Source: Lunularia cruciata
Lineage: Eukaryota > Streptophyta > Marchantiopsida > Lunulariales > Lunulariaceae
NCBI GenBank assembly: GCA_948567375.1
Contig: OX419760.1
Span: forward strand, 11,222,001-11,286,000
Reading direction: 5' to 3'
Length of the DNA stretch: 64,000 nucleotides
In this document: positions 1 to 10,320 of the stretch, one piece after another
Layout of the letters: the number at the start of each line of letters is the position of its first letter
Numbering within the stretch: position 1 is the stretch's first letter
Notes under the pieces: generated by a model
The model's database searches: none
What the model was told of the DNA's origin: nothing
What the model saw: the letters and a program-made list of their open reading frames with translations, nothing else
Position numbers and translations under genes: made by a program

Positions 1-1661
1 CCCTCATTCAAGTGTCCCAATGTGAGTTTCCATTCTTTTATTTCTCTCCTTAGTCTCGGTCTTTTACACCTATTTAGGATTGCTCTCACAATCAGTTTGG
101 CTATAAACTGCTACTCCTCTTGCATAGAATCTTTGACTTCTTGCTTGCTTTGATTTTTCAATAATAAAATGACCATTATCAACTGATAGGTTGCTTCTTG
201 GTACAATCACTTAGCAATCAGCTATCTCTCAATATTAGATCTGAAAACTAAAGACTTCAAGGAATTTTTTTGAGGGTTCTATAGGGTTAGATCACCTCTA
301 ATGAATATTTTTTTCTTGTTTTTCATTTAAATTCCTATGCATGTTGCACTATCCTACTTTGAGAGAGGAAACATCTTCATGAATTTGGAAATTCTTTTGC
401 ACTTGGATTGAGATCATTGCACCTATCATGCCATCTAGAAGTTAGAGATAAATCATCCTTTGTGTGGCACTATTTTTCGTTTGAATTTGAAATGGTGCAA
501 CCATTAATTCCACCAGGATGTAGAAGGTTCCCATAGCTATGTTTCAATGTCCTTTGGGATTGTTGGTCCAAGAAGGATTTTCCTACAACAAGGAAGAGCC
601 CATAGATGACCCTATAGTCATTCAAGAAGTCTTCTAAATCCCGGAGGAAGATCTTCTTGCAAGGGTGTTCTCATACCCTTTTCCTCCATGATGAAGAAAC
701 ACCAAGGTTTCCCATGGTATCTTTTCTTCTTTGTCCCTCAATGGGATGTAGTGCAAGGTGTATGGGCTGCACTTTGCAACATTGGGATATGGATTTCCAA
801 GAGTTTTCCATCCAACATTTCCAAGTGGACTGATCCATTTTCAAACACTTCCCGTGCTTGATAAAGACCAAGCTATAGTTTACTAAACTTGTAGGGAAAT
901 CAGCCAACCCTATCATTAAATTTTAACACCAAGTCTCATTTGTAAAGTGGGACCTCCTTGGTTTTGCAATTGCAGTAAGTTTTTGGCTTAGCTTAGATGA
1001 TGTATTACATGTAGAGTGCACACAAACATTTTTCATTGGATTATACAATGAAAAAACTCTTTCTTTTATTGTTGTCTCCTTGCGAAGAGATTTAGATGTC
1101 TCCATCAAATTGCCTGTAAGTTACTCTTAAGTGACCAGATTACAAACTCTTATCCATAAAATTGCCTCTTTCATGTGGACAAGTTGGAATGAGGTGTCTC
1201 TTGTAATGAGTTTTATGGTGGTGCGGTAAGCCCCAAGAGCACCTAGGAGCTTCTCATCCCAATATATGGGTTTTAGACTTACTATTTTCTTTTGGAGCGT
1301 CAAAAGAGTTCCATTGACATGTTCAACTTGACCAATTTCCTACGGGTGGTATGGGGTAGATCAGTGGTATTGGATCTTATAATTGGTAGTTAAATCCCAA
1401 ATTCCTTCATTGATAAAGTGGGATCTATTGTCTATGACAATGCATAAGGGAACACCAAACCTTGAATGATATATTTTTATAAAAATTAGATATTGATTTC
1501 AATAGAATAGTTTACTAAGGATTCAACTTCTGCCCACTTTGTGACATAGTCCACAACTACAACAACATAGCAATGCCTAGTCTGTCAAGCTCAGGGTCCA
1601 CAAAGTCAAGTCTTCATTTCTAAAAGGATTGAGCTACCAATATGGGATGGAGGTGCATTTT
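1..1661 (-). pseudogene. Decayed Ty3/gypsy integrase region (element OUT, 3' part)
   Basis: Reading the minus strand from 1660 down to about 1160 gives an integrase catalytic core in broken frames. A stretch near 1510-1566 reads VVVVDYVTKWAEVESL, followed near 1440 by FGVPLCIVIDNRSHF (second catalytic Asp region) and near 1345 by GQVEHVNGTL (catalytic Glu region). At least two in-frame stops lie between these. Below 1160 similarity becomes weak and no LTR or polypurine tract was found, so the 3' end of this element may lie outside the window. It is the same element as the RT part at 2390-4793 and the gag part at 10321-13300; these were separated by later insertions. Non-functional. Confidence 0.75.
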
Positions 1662-2389
1662 TGTAATACCAAGAACTAGCTATATGATCTAGATGTGAAA
1701 TTTGGTTTGGTAAAATTTGGAATGATGTTATACATGATGGTAAAAATAGATCAGATAGAAGTATCACCAAAAGAGTACTTCTCCTAATAGGGCAGAAACC
1801 AAAATAGACTTGGAAACCTTAGGATCAATAGCTAGACATATGATTTAAAGGTGAGAATCTATTTGGTAACATATGGATGTTACACATGATGGAATAAATA
1901 GATTAGACATAGGTATCACCAAAAAGGGACTTCCACTAATAGAGTAAGAACCAAAATATACCTAAAATCTTTGAAGGTCTAAACAAATGAATTAGGCCTT
2001 GAAAATGTGTAGAGTCTCCCCCTCAAATGGAGGAAAGGTTGGCCTTCCCTCCCCCTAGTTTTTCTCATTAAGAGCTTTCCAATGGTACCTCATCCACATG
2101 ATTCTCAGATTCCTATAGGAAGATTTCCTCCAATCAAAGCTTGTTTGACCAACCAAATAGGACCAAGACCAACATGTTACCCATCCAAATAAGTAATCCA
2201 AGGGTGGAGCTTGCTGACATGTCACCTATCTGTGTGCCTAATGCTATGGTGGAGCTTCCTTGGAGGAGATCCCATTTGTCTATATAATAAAGAGAAGGTG
2301 CTCCTTTGGAGCATCGGAGGTTCGAGTGTGAAATTGTGTGTTTCTCATGGTGTGTTTCTCTTCAGGTCTCCTATCCTTGAAGTATTACA
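1662..2389 (+). mobile_element. Solo LTR (family SOL, copy 1) with 5-bp TSD
   Basis: A 728-bp sequence begins TGTAATAC and ends GTATTACA, a perfect 8-bp terminal inverted repeat. It is flanked by the direct repeat ATTTT at 1657-1661 and 2390-2394. A TATATAATAAAG box lies near 2280, and the sequence aligns over its full length with the minus-strand copy at 55318-56052. No internal region is present, so it is a solo LTR left by LTR-LTR recombination. It interrupts the OUT gypsy element between RNase H and integrase. Confidence 0.9.
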
Positions 2390-4793
2390 ATTTTTTATTA
2401 TGACAATGGTTTGCAAATTCTTTGGGAAGCATCACACATGTGGGCATATTGATTGGGATCTATTAAAATAGAGTGTCACTAATATCTTGCAAAGTAGACC
2501 AAATATGAAGTAAGCTCATCAAAAAAGTGCCCACAGGATTTGTCTCAATGGCACAATTTTAACACAATGGGAACCTCCTCTAGGCTAATGCAATGCCGAA
2601 GTACTCTATCTACTCCCATTTGGTAGAGATCTCCTTGCAAAATAGTGAAAGGAAGTGCCAACCTATAAAAAGAATTGTGTTTAGCCCATGGTAAGTCAAA
2701 AGGCTAACTTCTTGTAGAGAGATAGTGCTTGACTTGGACCATCCAAGATGCTTGTGTAGTTATGCTTTCCAATACATAGAAAAGATGAAAGTCTATGGGA
2801 TACATGCTAAGGGAACAAATGGTAGATAGTCAAGGAATAGGGGATATAAAGTCTACATTATCAAGAGAATTTCCTAGATGGTCTTTCACTATGAATGAGA
2901 ACTCTTATAGGAGTAGCATCTAGCTGGCCAATCTTCCCACATGGCTTGGTTTATTATTCAGATATTTGATGGATTCATGATCTACATGGAAAACAAAGCC
3001 CATCAGGTAGTGTCAAAACTTTTGGATAGCAAAGATCATCTCAAGGCACTCCAATTTGGTTGTCAAGTGGTCTTTTTTTCAGATAATTTGAGTTACCTAC
3101 TAGCATAGTAGATCAGGTGCTCCCATTTTTCCTCATCATATTGAGCCAAAATAGCACCTACAACCATGTTAGAGTTATCTACAACAACATGAAAAATCAA
3201 CTCCCAATTTGGTGTTGCCAAAATTAGAGTAGTGGCCAATTTTGTTTTCAAGTTTGAATGTATCTGTCCATTTTCTATCCACATAAAGTCAACTATGGTG
3301 TCCAAGAGGCCCTATTAGTATAGAGGTGATCTTAGCATGCATATGAATATATTGCTTGTAGTATTGTGTACAGCCTAAGAAACTTCTTAGCTCTTGTACA
3401 TTTCTCCAAGATGGGTAATTCTTGAATTACTTGGATCTTCTTTGAGTCCACTTTGGTGTCATTTTGACAAAAAAGGTGGCCAAGGAGAGGTTCACACAAG
3501 ATAGCAAACAAAAAAATTTGGAGGTTCAACAAAATCATGACTTTCTTGCAAATATGTAGAGTGGCCCAAAGTACTAGGATACAATCAAGATGGGAACTAT
3601 GTGCACACATGTTGTCAAGGTATAACTCCATGTCTTTTCTCTAGTCACCAAAGGAGTTTATCATGTACCGCTAAAATTTTACAAGAGCATTCTATAATCC
3701 AAAAGGTATGACTCAAAATACATAAGGAAAAATGAAGGATGATACATAAGTACCCTAGTTTGTGATGAATGTAGTCTTGTATTGATCTTTTGGAGCAATG
3801 GAAATCTGCTAGTAGCCACAATATCCATCCATAAATGAGAAGGATTGGCTATGGGCCACTTTATCTAGTAGAGTGTTTGTGAACATGATTGGGACTAGGA
3901 TAGTTTGGGCATTTAGTTTCCCAAAATCCACACATATGTATTCCTTTCTTGTATTCTTTTTAGGAGCAACCAAGATCAAGGAGCCCAATCTCTCCTATGG
4001 GATAGATAAAACCCCCCTTTCTTAGAGTAAGTGAGGTTCAACCGGTATGGTTTGGATCTCATTGGAATAGCATCTAGAGAAAGTAAGACTTGATGCTAGC
4101 ATATATGGGAATCAACATCCAAGAAGTCTATGTAGTCATAGGAAAACACATCTTGAAACTCTTTAAAAAGGGGTTGACAAAAGGGCTGATCCTTGGTGGA
4201 CACATTGGTGCTGATCTTCACATATTTAGGTGTTTTGTCTACTATAAGATGTTGAGATCATGAAACTTGTCTATGATTTGTAAATGGAGGGGAATGGTCT
4301 CAAAGGACTACCTTGGAGGTTTTTCTAGGAAGTATCATTGTAATTTTTACTCAAGTATTGTCTGATAGACTGCATGTTCCTTTTCAATTCTCTTTGTGGG
4401 GTCCCATGGTATTAAAAATAATTGTGTCAGATGGAGGACTCTTGTTTTCAATAATAACTAAAACTATGTTGCTCATGATAGGCTTTGTTTTATTGGTTTG
4501 AGGGATAATAATGTTGTTGGAAGGAATCCTATCAAGATGAAGGCATTCCTCACTTGTTTCTTCATCTTGACACTAGATCTCATCTTTGATATAGAAGCAA
4601 GAGTTAGTCAAGGTTTCTTAAGTATATTCCCAATTATAAAGCAATGGAAATATTGCATGGCAGAAAAATCCATTGTTAGTGCTATAAGAGTTGTCATCTA
4701 AGTCCAAGGAAACTTCCTTGGGGTTATGGAAGCATGCTTGCCAAGAAAATTTTGTGGACTCATAAGAAGAATGGAGCTTTTGTTGAGTGGCTT
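2390..4793 (-). pseudogene. Decayed Ty3/gypsy reverse transcriptase-RNase H (element OUT)
   Basis: On the minus strand the order is protease-RT linker, RT, then RNase H. Near 4190 the linker reads FKEFQDVFSYDY, a typical start of the gypsy RT region. Near 3930 ICVDFGKLNAQTI matches the xVDxRxLN motif. At 3332-3631 the post-catalytic RT thumb is visible (LCEPLLGHLFCQND, VDSKKIQVIQELP). RNase H begins at 3093-3305 (ELIFHVVVDNSNMVVGAILAQ; the usual Asp-Ala-Ser is here DNS). Several frames and stops are involved. The catalytic YxDD segment could not be read cleanly. The region ends exactly where the chromovirus 3' LTR begins at 4794. Confidence 0.75.
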
Positions 4794-5193
4794 TGTAAAA
4801 GACCAAGACCAAGGAGAGAAATAAGAGAATGGAAGATCATATTGTGACACTTGAGTATAGGAGACTCCAAATGCCTAGTATGAGCTTTGGCCTTGGAATT
4901 TATAGGGAGCATACAATGCTCTTGAGAAGCTTCTCAAGAAGCTTCCTTGAGCTACTTTCTTGGAGTGCAAGCCAAGTTAATCGGGAAGCTTCTCAAGATG
5001 CTTTCTTGTGGAAGCTACCTACTTGGCATGCAAGCTAAGCTAGTTGGAAGCTTCTAGAAATTACACACTTGAGGTGCAAGCTAAGCTAGCAAGGAAGCTT
5101 CATAGATAATTCTAGAATATTCTAGGCTAATTTGGCATATTTGTTACTTCATTAGCCTTAACTAACTTTGTTACTAAACTCCATATTGTTACA
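4794..5193 (-). repeat. 3' LTR of chromovirus CHR-1
   Basis: 400 bp. In element orientation it starts TGTAACAATATGG and ends GGTCTTTTACA, so the ends form TGTAA/TTACA. A TATA-like box (CTATAAATT on the minus strand) lies near 4902-4910. U3 upstream of it holds many GAAGCTTC palindromes and two perfect three-unit heat-shock-type elements at 5047-5059 (GAAnnTTCnnGAA) and 5110-5122 (TTCnnGAAnnTTC). Immediately inside lies the polypurine tract GGTGGGGGAATA (minus strand, 5194-5205). Confidence 0.88.
5047..5122. promoter_or_regulatory. Heat-shock-element-like trimers in chromovirus LTR U3
   Basis: Two perfect alternating GAA/TTC trimers with 2-nt spacing occur at 5047-5059 and 5110-5122. The 5' LTR of the same element keeps both (10162-10174 and 10237-10249). 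They lie upstream of the LTR TATA box in transcription orientation. The trimer is the established binding site of heat-shock factors; that they drive this element is inference. Confidence 0.6.
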
Positions 5194-5205
5194 TATTCCC
5201 CCACC

Positions 5206-5420
5206 GCTAGTTGGTGATATCCTTGTTGCTATTGAAGCTTCAAACTCCTGTTTGGCTGTTTGTTCATTTTGGAGATGAGAAAGAGGTTCTTATGTGGCAT
5301 CATGAAGTAGATATCCTTTCCAAAGGACCTTGTACTCCGTATATTATCGACATGGTGACATGCATGGATACAATCAACTTTGTACTCCTCATGATCATTG
5401 ATAGGGATGAGAGGAGGAGG
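5206..5420 (-). pseudogene. Chromodomain at integrase C-terminus (CHR-1)
   Basis: On the minus strand, EEYKVDCI near 5385 starts a chromodomain-like segment, and near 5310-5260 KVLWKGYLLHDAT is followed by a TAA stop and EPLSHLQN. This fits the chromodomain core (xYLVKWKGY....ATWEPxxxL), with the conserved Trp codon after AT replaced by the stop. The reading frame then runs on to the polypurine tract. The domain defines the element as a chromovirus. Family knowledge: such chromodomains bind methylated histone H3 and guide integration. The copy is dead. Confidence 0.7.
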
Positions 5421-5423
5421 AGG

Positions 5424-6510
5424 TCAGACACAAGAGGAAAAAGAAGATGGCTTAAGAACAAAAGGTTTCCACTTGGAAATGTGAAAGATAGGGTGGATGC
5501 ACATATAACAAGGCAAGGCAAGTCTATAAGCAAAAGGAGAGATGATTTGGGTGACATCAAAGGGTCCTATCCAATTAAGGGTGAGTTTACAAACTTTTGT
5601 AACAAGTGGGAGGGGTAGGTTACTAGAGGAGAGCATGACCTTATCATTGATTTGAAAGGTGAGATCATGACGATGGTGGTACGCATATTGTTTCTACCAA
5701 TTTTGAGCAACAAGGAATGAGATTTGGCTTGTTGGAGGGATTGGGATATGGTGGTCAAGAAGGTGGAAGTATGAGAGACATGAGATGGAGGAGGAGCAAG
5801 AAGGGAATCTGGAACAAGTAGATCTTGGCCAAAATTGAAGACAAAAGGAGAGAATCCGGGGTGCTTGTCTATTTGGAGTTATTGTATGCAAACTCCACAA
5901 CCCTAAGACATTCATGCCAATTGGTATGGTAGATGTTGATGAAAGCATATCCTCCAAGGTGCAATTTTCACATTCAATTTGTCCATCAGTTTGAGGGCGA
6001 TAGGCCATGGATAAAGTAAGCTTGGTGCTGAGTATCTCAAAGAGTGCTTGCCAAAATTTCCCAGTGAATTGAGGATCATGGTCAGAGATGAGTACACAAG
6101 GTATCCCATGATGCTTGAAGATAGTATCAAAGTAGATCTATGCCAATGTTGGAGCATCCACAATATCAAAAGTTGGTGCTAAATGTATTTGCTTATTGAG
6201 CTTATCCACAAGATCATGATTATTGTGTGACCTTGCTTCATCTTGGGCAATGACGTGAAGAGATCCAAGCTTACATGTTCCTATCAAGCAAATAGAATGG
6301 GGAGTGGTTGAAAGAGTCCACTTGGTTTTTGGTTGTTTGACCTTGTTACGTTGGCAGCTCTCACACAATTGGAAAGCTCTTGAACATCTTGTGTCATGGT
6401 GGGCCACCACCAATGGTGTTGGAGAGTACCCAAGGTCTTGTCCAAATCCATGTGACCAATGATTGGTAAATCATGGGCTTCTTGGAGATGCACAAGTCAG
6501 AGACCACCCT
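5424..6510 (-). pseudogene. Integrase of chromovirus CHR-1
   Basis: Minus-strand pieces in several frames. The H2C2 zinc module lies at 6284-6493 (IGHMDLDKTLGTLQHHWWWP) with its CESCQRNK part in the neighbouring frame near 6350. The core has a YRPQTDGQIECEN segment near 5975 (catalytic Glu region), preceded by a SDHDPQFTGKFW-like segment near 6060-6095 (catalytic Asp region). The C-terminal GPY/F-type module is at 5424-5636 (LTLNWIGPFDV and HPIFHISKWKPF). At least three frameshifts separate these pieces. Confidence 0.75.
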
Positions 6511-6519
6511 TGGTTGGAA

Positions 6520-8100
6520 CATAAATCCTGATTCTCACAAAATAGAAGGCCTTCCTTGAAGTAAAAGGTGTTGTACTCATTGTTTCATGATACAAGATGA
6601 CCTTGTACCATCTAAAAGAAAGGATCTTACTGTAAAGTGGTCTTAAACTTGATTTGGACTTTGGAGTCAATTGATATTGTTGTAATTGCCGCCGTGATAA
6701 GAGGAAGAGACTTCAAATCAGGTTATCATGATAGTGCATTGAGGATGATGTGGAATTGATCAAGTTTTTACTCAAGTTTGATGTCAAAAAATTGTAGTTG
6801 TTCCTCCTATAGATGATGTTGACTCTTCATGTGTTCCAAGTGTAATGTTTGCAACAAAGTTTTGTGATCAATTTGCATATTTACTTGTTTCCCCAAGAGG
6901 CAATACCTCCATACCTTAGTTGCATGTACCATTGCTAGTTTTTCTTGATCTCAAGCAAAGTAATTCCTTTCTATTGTATTTAGTCTATGAGACACAAAGG
7001 CAATAGGATGTAATCCATCTTGGAATTCCTATTGCAACATAACTTTGATTGCAAAGTTAGAAGCATCAAAATCAACCACACAAGGTAGTTGAGGATCATA
7101 TGGTTGAAGAATGGGTCTTGAAGACACCATGTGTTTCAGCTTTTGGAATGCTTCTTTGTGCTTGTTGGTCCATTGAAAGCTCAAGTTCTTCCCCTAAAGA
7201 TTGGTCAATGATGCGACCACATGAGCATAATAATGGATGAACCATCAATAAAAATTGGTCAATCCATTAAATGCTTGTATTTCTATAGTATCCTTTGGAG
7301 TAGGCCAATCAATGATGGCCTTGATTTTCTCCTCTTTCATCTTTTTCCACTCCAATGAGATCTTGTGACCTAGAAGGTAACTTCCTTTTGCCAAAAGGCA
7401 CACTTTGACTTCTTGTAGTAAAACTTACATTGTTGTAGTCATCTTAGGACTTCTCACATGTGATTTGCATGTTTTTCCTCTATCTTGTTATAGATTAAAA
7501 TGTCATCTAAGAATACCACAATATACCAATCCAATAGTCCATCCAACACTTGATGCATCTAATCCATGAAGACTACCGGAGCATTAGCGAGCCCAAAAGG
7601 TAAAACTCTCCATTAAAAAGGCAGTCTTTTGCACATCCTCCCTATCAATGAGGATTTGCCAATAACCACTACAAGATCCAACTTGGAGAAGTATCATGCT
7701 CCACTCAATTGATCAAGCAAGTCATCAATTTGAGGCAAGGGATATGCATTCTTCATTATTTGTCTATTGAGCCCATGGTAATCAATACAACAAAAATTCC
7801 TCCATCCTTCTCTAGAATGATTAGTATCGGTGCTCTACAAGGAGATGTACTATGTCATATGAAATCCTTCTCCAAAAACTCCATAAGTGTTGTTCACAAC
7901 TCCTCCAACTCCTTTGGTGAGAGCTAATAGATTGGTCTACTCACTGGCAATAATTCAATCTTGAAGAGCATACCACAATCAAAGGGTAATCCTTTTGGTA
8001 GATCATCCAAAAATACATCCCCAAACTCCTAAACTATTTGATCAACCATTTCTTTTTGAGGCTATTGACCCTCCTCAGATCCTCCTTGTGCAATTTGTTT
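6520..8100 (-). pseudogene. Reverse transcriptase and RNase H of CHR-1
   Basis: Minus strand. The RT catalytic motif is readable near 7480-7560: VLDGLLDWYIVVFLDDILIY, where FLDD is the YxDD box and is intact. Downstream (lower coordinates) follow the RT thumb and an RNase H region around 6600-7140 in broken frames, with the segment encoding a tether like 'H-K-A-L' near 6870. No continuous frame spans the domain. Upstream it joins a short tandem-repeat linker at 8119-8310. Confidence 0.65.
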
Positions 8101-8118
8101 GATCCACACCGGCAAAAT

Positions 8119-8310
8119 AGACTTATCTTCCTTCAAAGCTTGCTCTATAACTACTTCACAAACAAACTTCCCATCTTGGGACTTATCTTACTCCAAAGCT
8201 TGCTCTGTAGTTATCTTCTTGACAAACTTCCCATCTTGGGACTTATCTTCCTTCAAAGCTTACTTAATGGTTGTTTTCTTGATAGACTTCCCATCTTGGG
8301 ACTGACTATT
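8119..8310 (-). repeat. Three tandem 63-bp units in the CHR-1 polyprotein linker
   Basis: Three consecutive units of about 63 bp, each with cttcccatcttgggact and an aaagctt core, lie between protease and RT. On the minus strand they encode a Lys-rich 21-residue repeat of the form SQDGK(F/S)(V/I)KK...EQALKEDK. The period is a multiple of three, so the repeat grew or was kept in frame. Confidence 0.75.
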
Positions 8311-8389
8311 CTTAGATGTCTTACTCCAAGGTACCAAACAACCTAATCTGAAATTCCTACCTTGGTGTTATATTTGAATTTATTGTCAG

Positions 8390-9895
8390 GTCCAATCAAA
8401 TTGAATCTTATTACGTTCAAGCCAAGGTAAACCTAGAATGACATCATAGTGTAGAGATGCCACTACAAACCTCATACACTCCAAATACTCTTCCTAATCT
8501 TCAATGTAACAAGATGTGAGGTACAAAATACATAACCCTTTCTATCATCCGCCATCATCAATCTACTTCTAATTATTGGTTTGATAGGAATTTGTAATTC
8601 CTTTGCTAATTGCATGGATATACAATTCTTTGAACTTCTAAAATCAACCAAAATTTTACAACCACAATCAGATATCATACCTTGCAAATGAAGCAAGTTG
8701 AGTCTTTGATCCCATTAGAACTAATTTAGTTCCTAATAGGCTGCTCAAAATCTCCTACTAGGATTCTCATTTTCCTAATTATTCTACTCCATAAACTCCA
8801 TTTGGGTGACTTGTTGAGGTTGCTTGTTCTTGAATGGACATTTAGTGATGCAATGTTCAATTTGGCAATAATATAAATAACCACTATTTTGTCATAGTTT
8901 TCCTCTATTTTTAGTGCCAAGTGGACTCTATTGAATGGCATCAATCTCTATTGGTGCCGGTTCTTCCACCCGTGTGTAATGTATTGGTAGGTTTTGTGGA
9001 GGTCAAGGTCAAGACCAAAGTGTTGCAACCAAGGAATCAAAGCATTTGGCCAATTGCATGGCTTCCTCCAAGTGTTGTGGCTCTTGCATAATTACCTCCA
9101 ATTTGGTTTGTGACTTCAAGCCTGGATCACAAATTGATCCAGAGCTTCACCTTCCAATATATTTAGAATTGTGTGATGTAACTTCTTGCAGAGCCAATTT
9201 GCTTCAAGTATGCTAACCTATCTTGTGCAGCTTGCATGGCATTTATAGCTTGGAATCAACCAATTATTACACTCTTGAATTTTTCACATGTCAAGATTGG
9301 TGCAATATTTTTCCATTCAACTTGCTCCACTCGGAATTGCCACCATAACTTTGCTACTCCATCCAATTGGCTGGAAGCCAAGAGAAATTTTTTTTGTTCA
9401 TCTTGAAGATTAGTAGCTTAAAAATAACATTTGTAGTTAAACACAAAATTCTCCATTGTACCCAATAGATTCTTGCCTTCAGAAACCTTGGGTTAGAAAT
9501 AGGATTTGGTCTTCTCTTTCTTGAATTGGTACTCTCTCTACATGCTCTTGTTGCCAATGATCTCATTTATCCAACAATCAAGTAAGGTGCTTGATTTGTT
9601 ACTACATAACAATGATAACCTCAAGCATTGCTACCATGGTTACTATTCTATTGCATCATCCGTAATCTATCTAATTTATTAACACATAGATGCAACATAT
9701 CCATCATTCTCCATAAATTACAATTAGAAGTATCAAGGGTTCTTCTGACAAGATGATTGTATTCAAAAAGTCTTGCTTAAAGTATGAGGTGATGAATTGT
9801 GTGAAATGATGCTTGGATAGTACTCGGATGTGAAAATCCCAATGGTTTGGAAAAAATAGATTTGGTGGTCCATAAATTCCATCCATACCATTCTT
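8390..9895 (-). pseudogene. Gag and aspartic protease of CHR-1
   Basis: The protease is at 8472-8696: KILVDFRSSKNCISMQLAKE gives a retropepsin-like LVDxxSSxNxI site (the usual Gly is Arg here), followed by MADDRKG. Gag occupies roughly 8726-9895 in fragments, including a zinc-knuckle-like region near 8830-8880 (YYLCQIEHCITKCPF-like reading in a shifted frame). The gag leader next to the PBS is homologous to 39851-40528. Confidence 0.6.
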
Positions 9896-9908
9896 GCTCT
9901 GATACCAA
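9896..9908 (-). other. Primer-binding site of CHR-1 (tRNA-Met type)
   Basis: The minus strand reads TTGGTATCAGAGC directly after the 5' LTR end. This is the standard plant primer-binding site for initiator tRNA-Met and fixes the orientation and the 5' LTR boundary. Confidence 0.88.
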
Positions 9909-10320
9909 TATAAAAGACCAAGATCAAGGAGAGAAATAAGAGAATGGAAGATTGCATTGGGACACTTGAGTATGGGAAACTCCAAATGCCTAGCATGAGC
10001 TTTGGTCTTGGTATTTATGGGGAGCATACAAGGCTCTTGAGAAGCTTCTCAAGAATCTTTCTTGAGCCGCTTTCTTGGAGTGCAAGCCAAGTTAACCGAG
10101 AAGCTTTTCAAGAAGCTTCCTTCTAGAAATTTTCTACTTGGCATGCAAGCTAAGCTAGTTGGAAACTTCTAGAAACTACCTACTTGGGGTGCAAGCTAAG
10201 CTAGCTAGGAAGCTTCCCAAGAAGCTTCTTAAATATTTCTAGAATATTCTAGGCTAATTCGACCTATTTTCTACTTCATTAGTCTTAACTACCTTTGTTT
10301 CTAAACTCCATATTGTTCCA
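9909..10320 (-). repeat. 5' LTR of chromovirus CHR-1
   Basis: 412 bp, homologous to the LTRs at 4794-5193 and 48362-48822. The terminal dinucleotides have decayed (TATA in place of TACA next to the PBS; TTCCA in place of TTACA at the outer end). It retains the two GAA/TTC trimers at 10162-10174 and 10237-10249 and a TATA-like CATAAATA near 10015-10022 on the minus strand. Confidence 0.85.

Larger units (their letters stand above)
4794..10320 (-). mobile_element. Nearly complete Ty3/gypsy chromovirus (CHR-1)
   Basis: About 5.5 kb, bounded by LTRs of 400 and 412 bp. Minus-strand order: 5' LTR (9909-10320), PBS, gag, protease, RT, RNase H, integrase, chromodomain, polypurine tract, 3' LTR (4794-5193). 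The possible TSDs GGCTT (4789-4793) and GGTTC (10321-10325) match at only 3 of 5 positions, so the element is old or the site has drifted. It sits inside the OUT gypsy element: RT coding lies to its left and gag/protease coding to its right. Frameshifts throughout make it non-autonomous. Confidence 0.85.

Noticed and set aside
4794-5193. Treating this as a solo LTR
   Set aside because: A polypurine tract and integrase follow directly on its inner side and a matching 5' LTR with PBS exists at 9909-10320, so it is the 3' LTR of CHR-1.
5211-5618. 135-codon plus-strand frame
   Set aside because: Antisense of the chromovirus integrase C-terminus and chromodomain; the minus strand carries the recognisable motifs.
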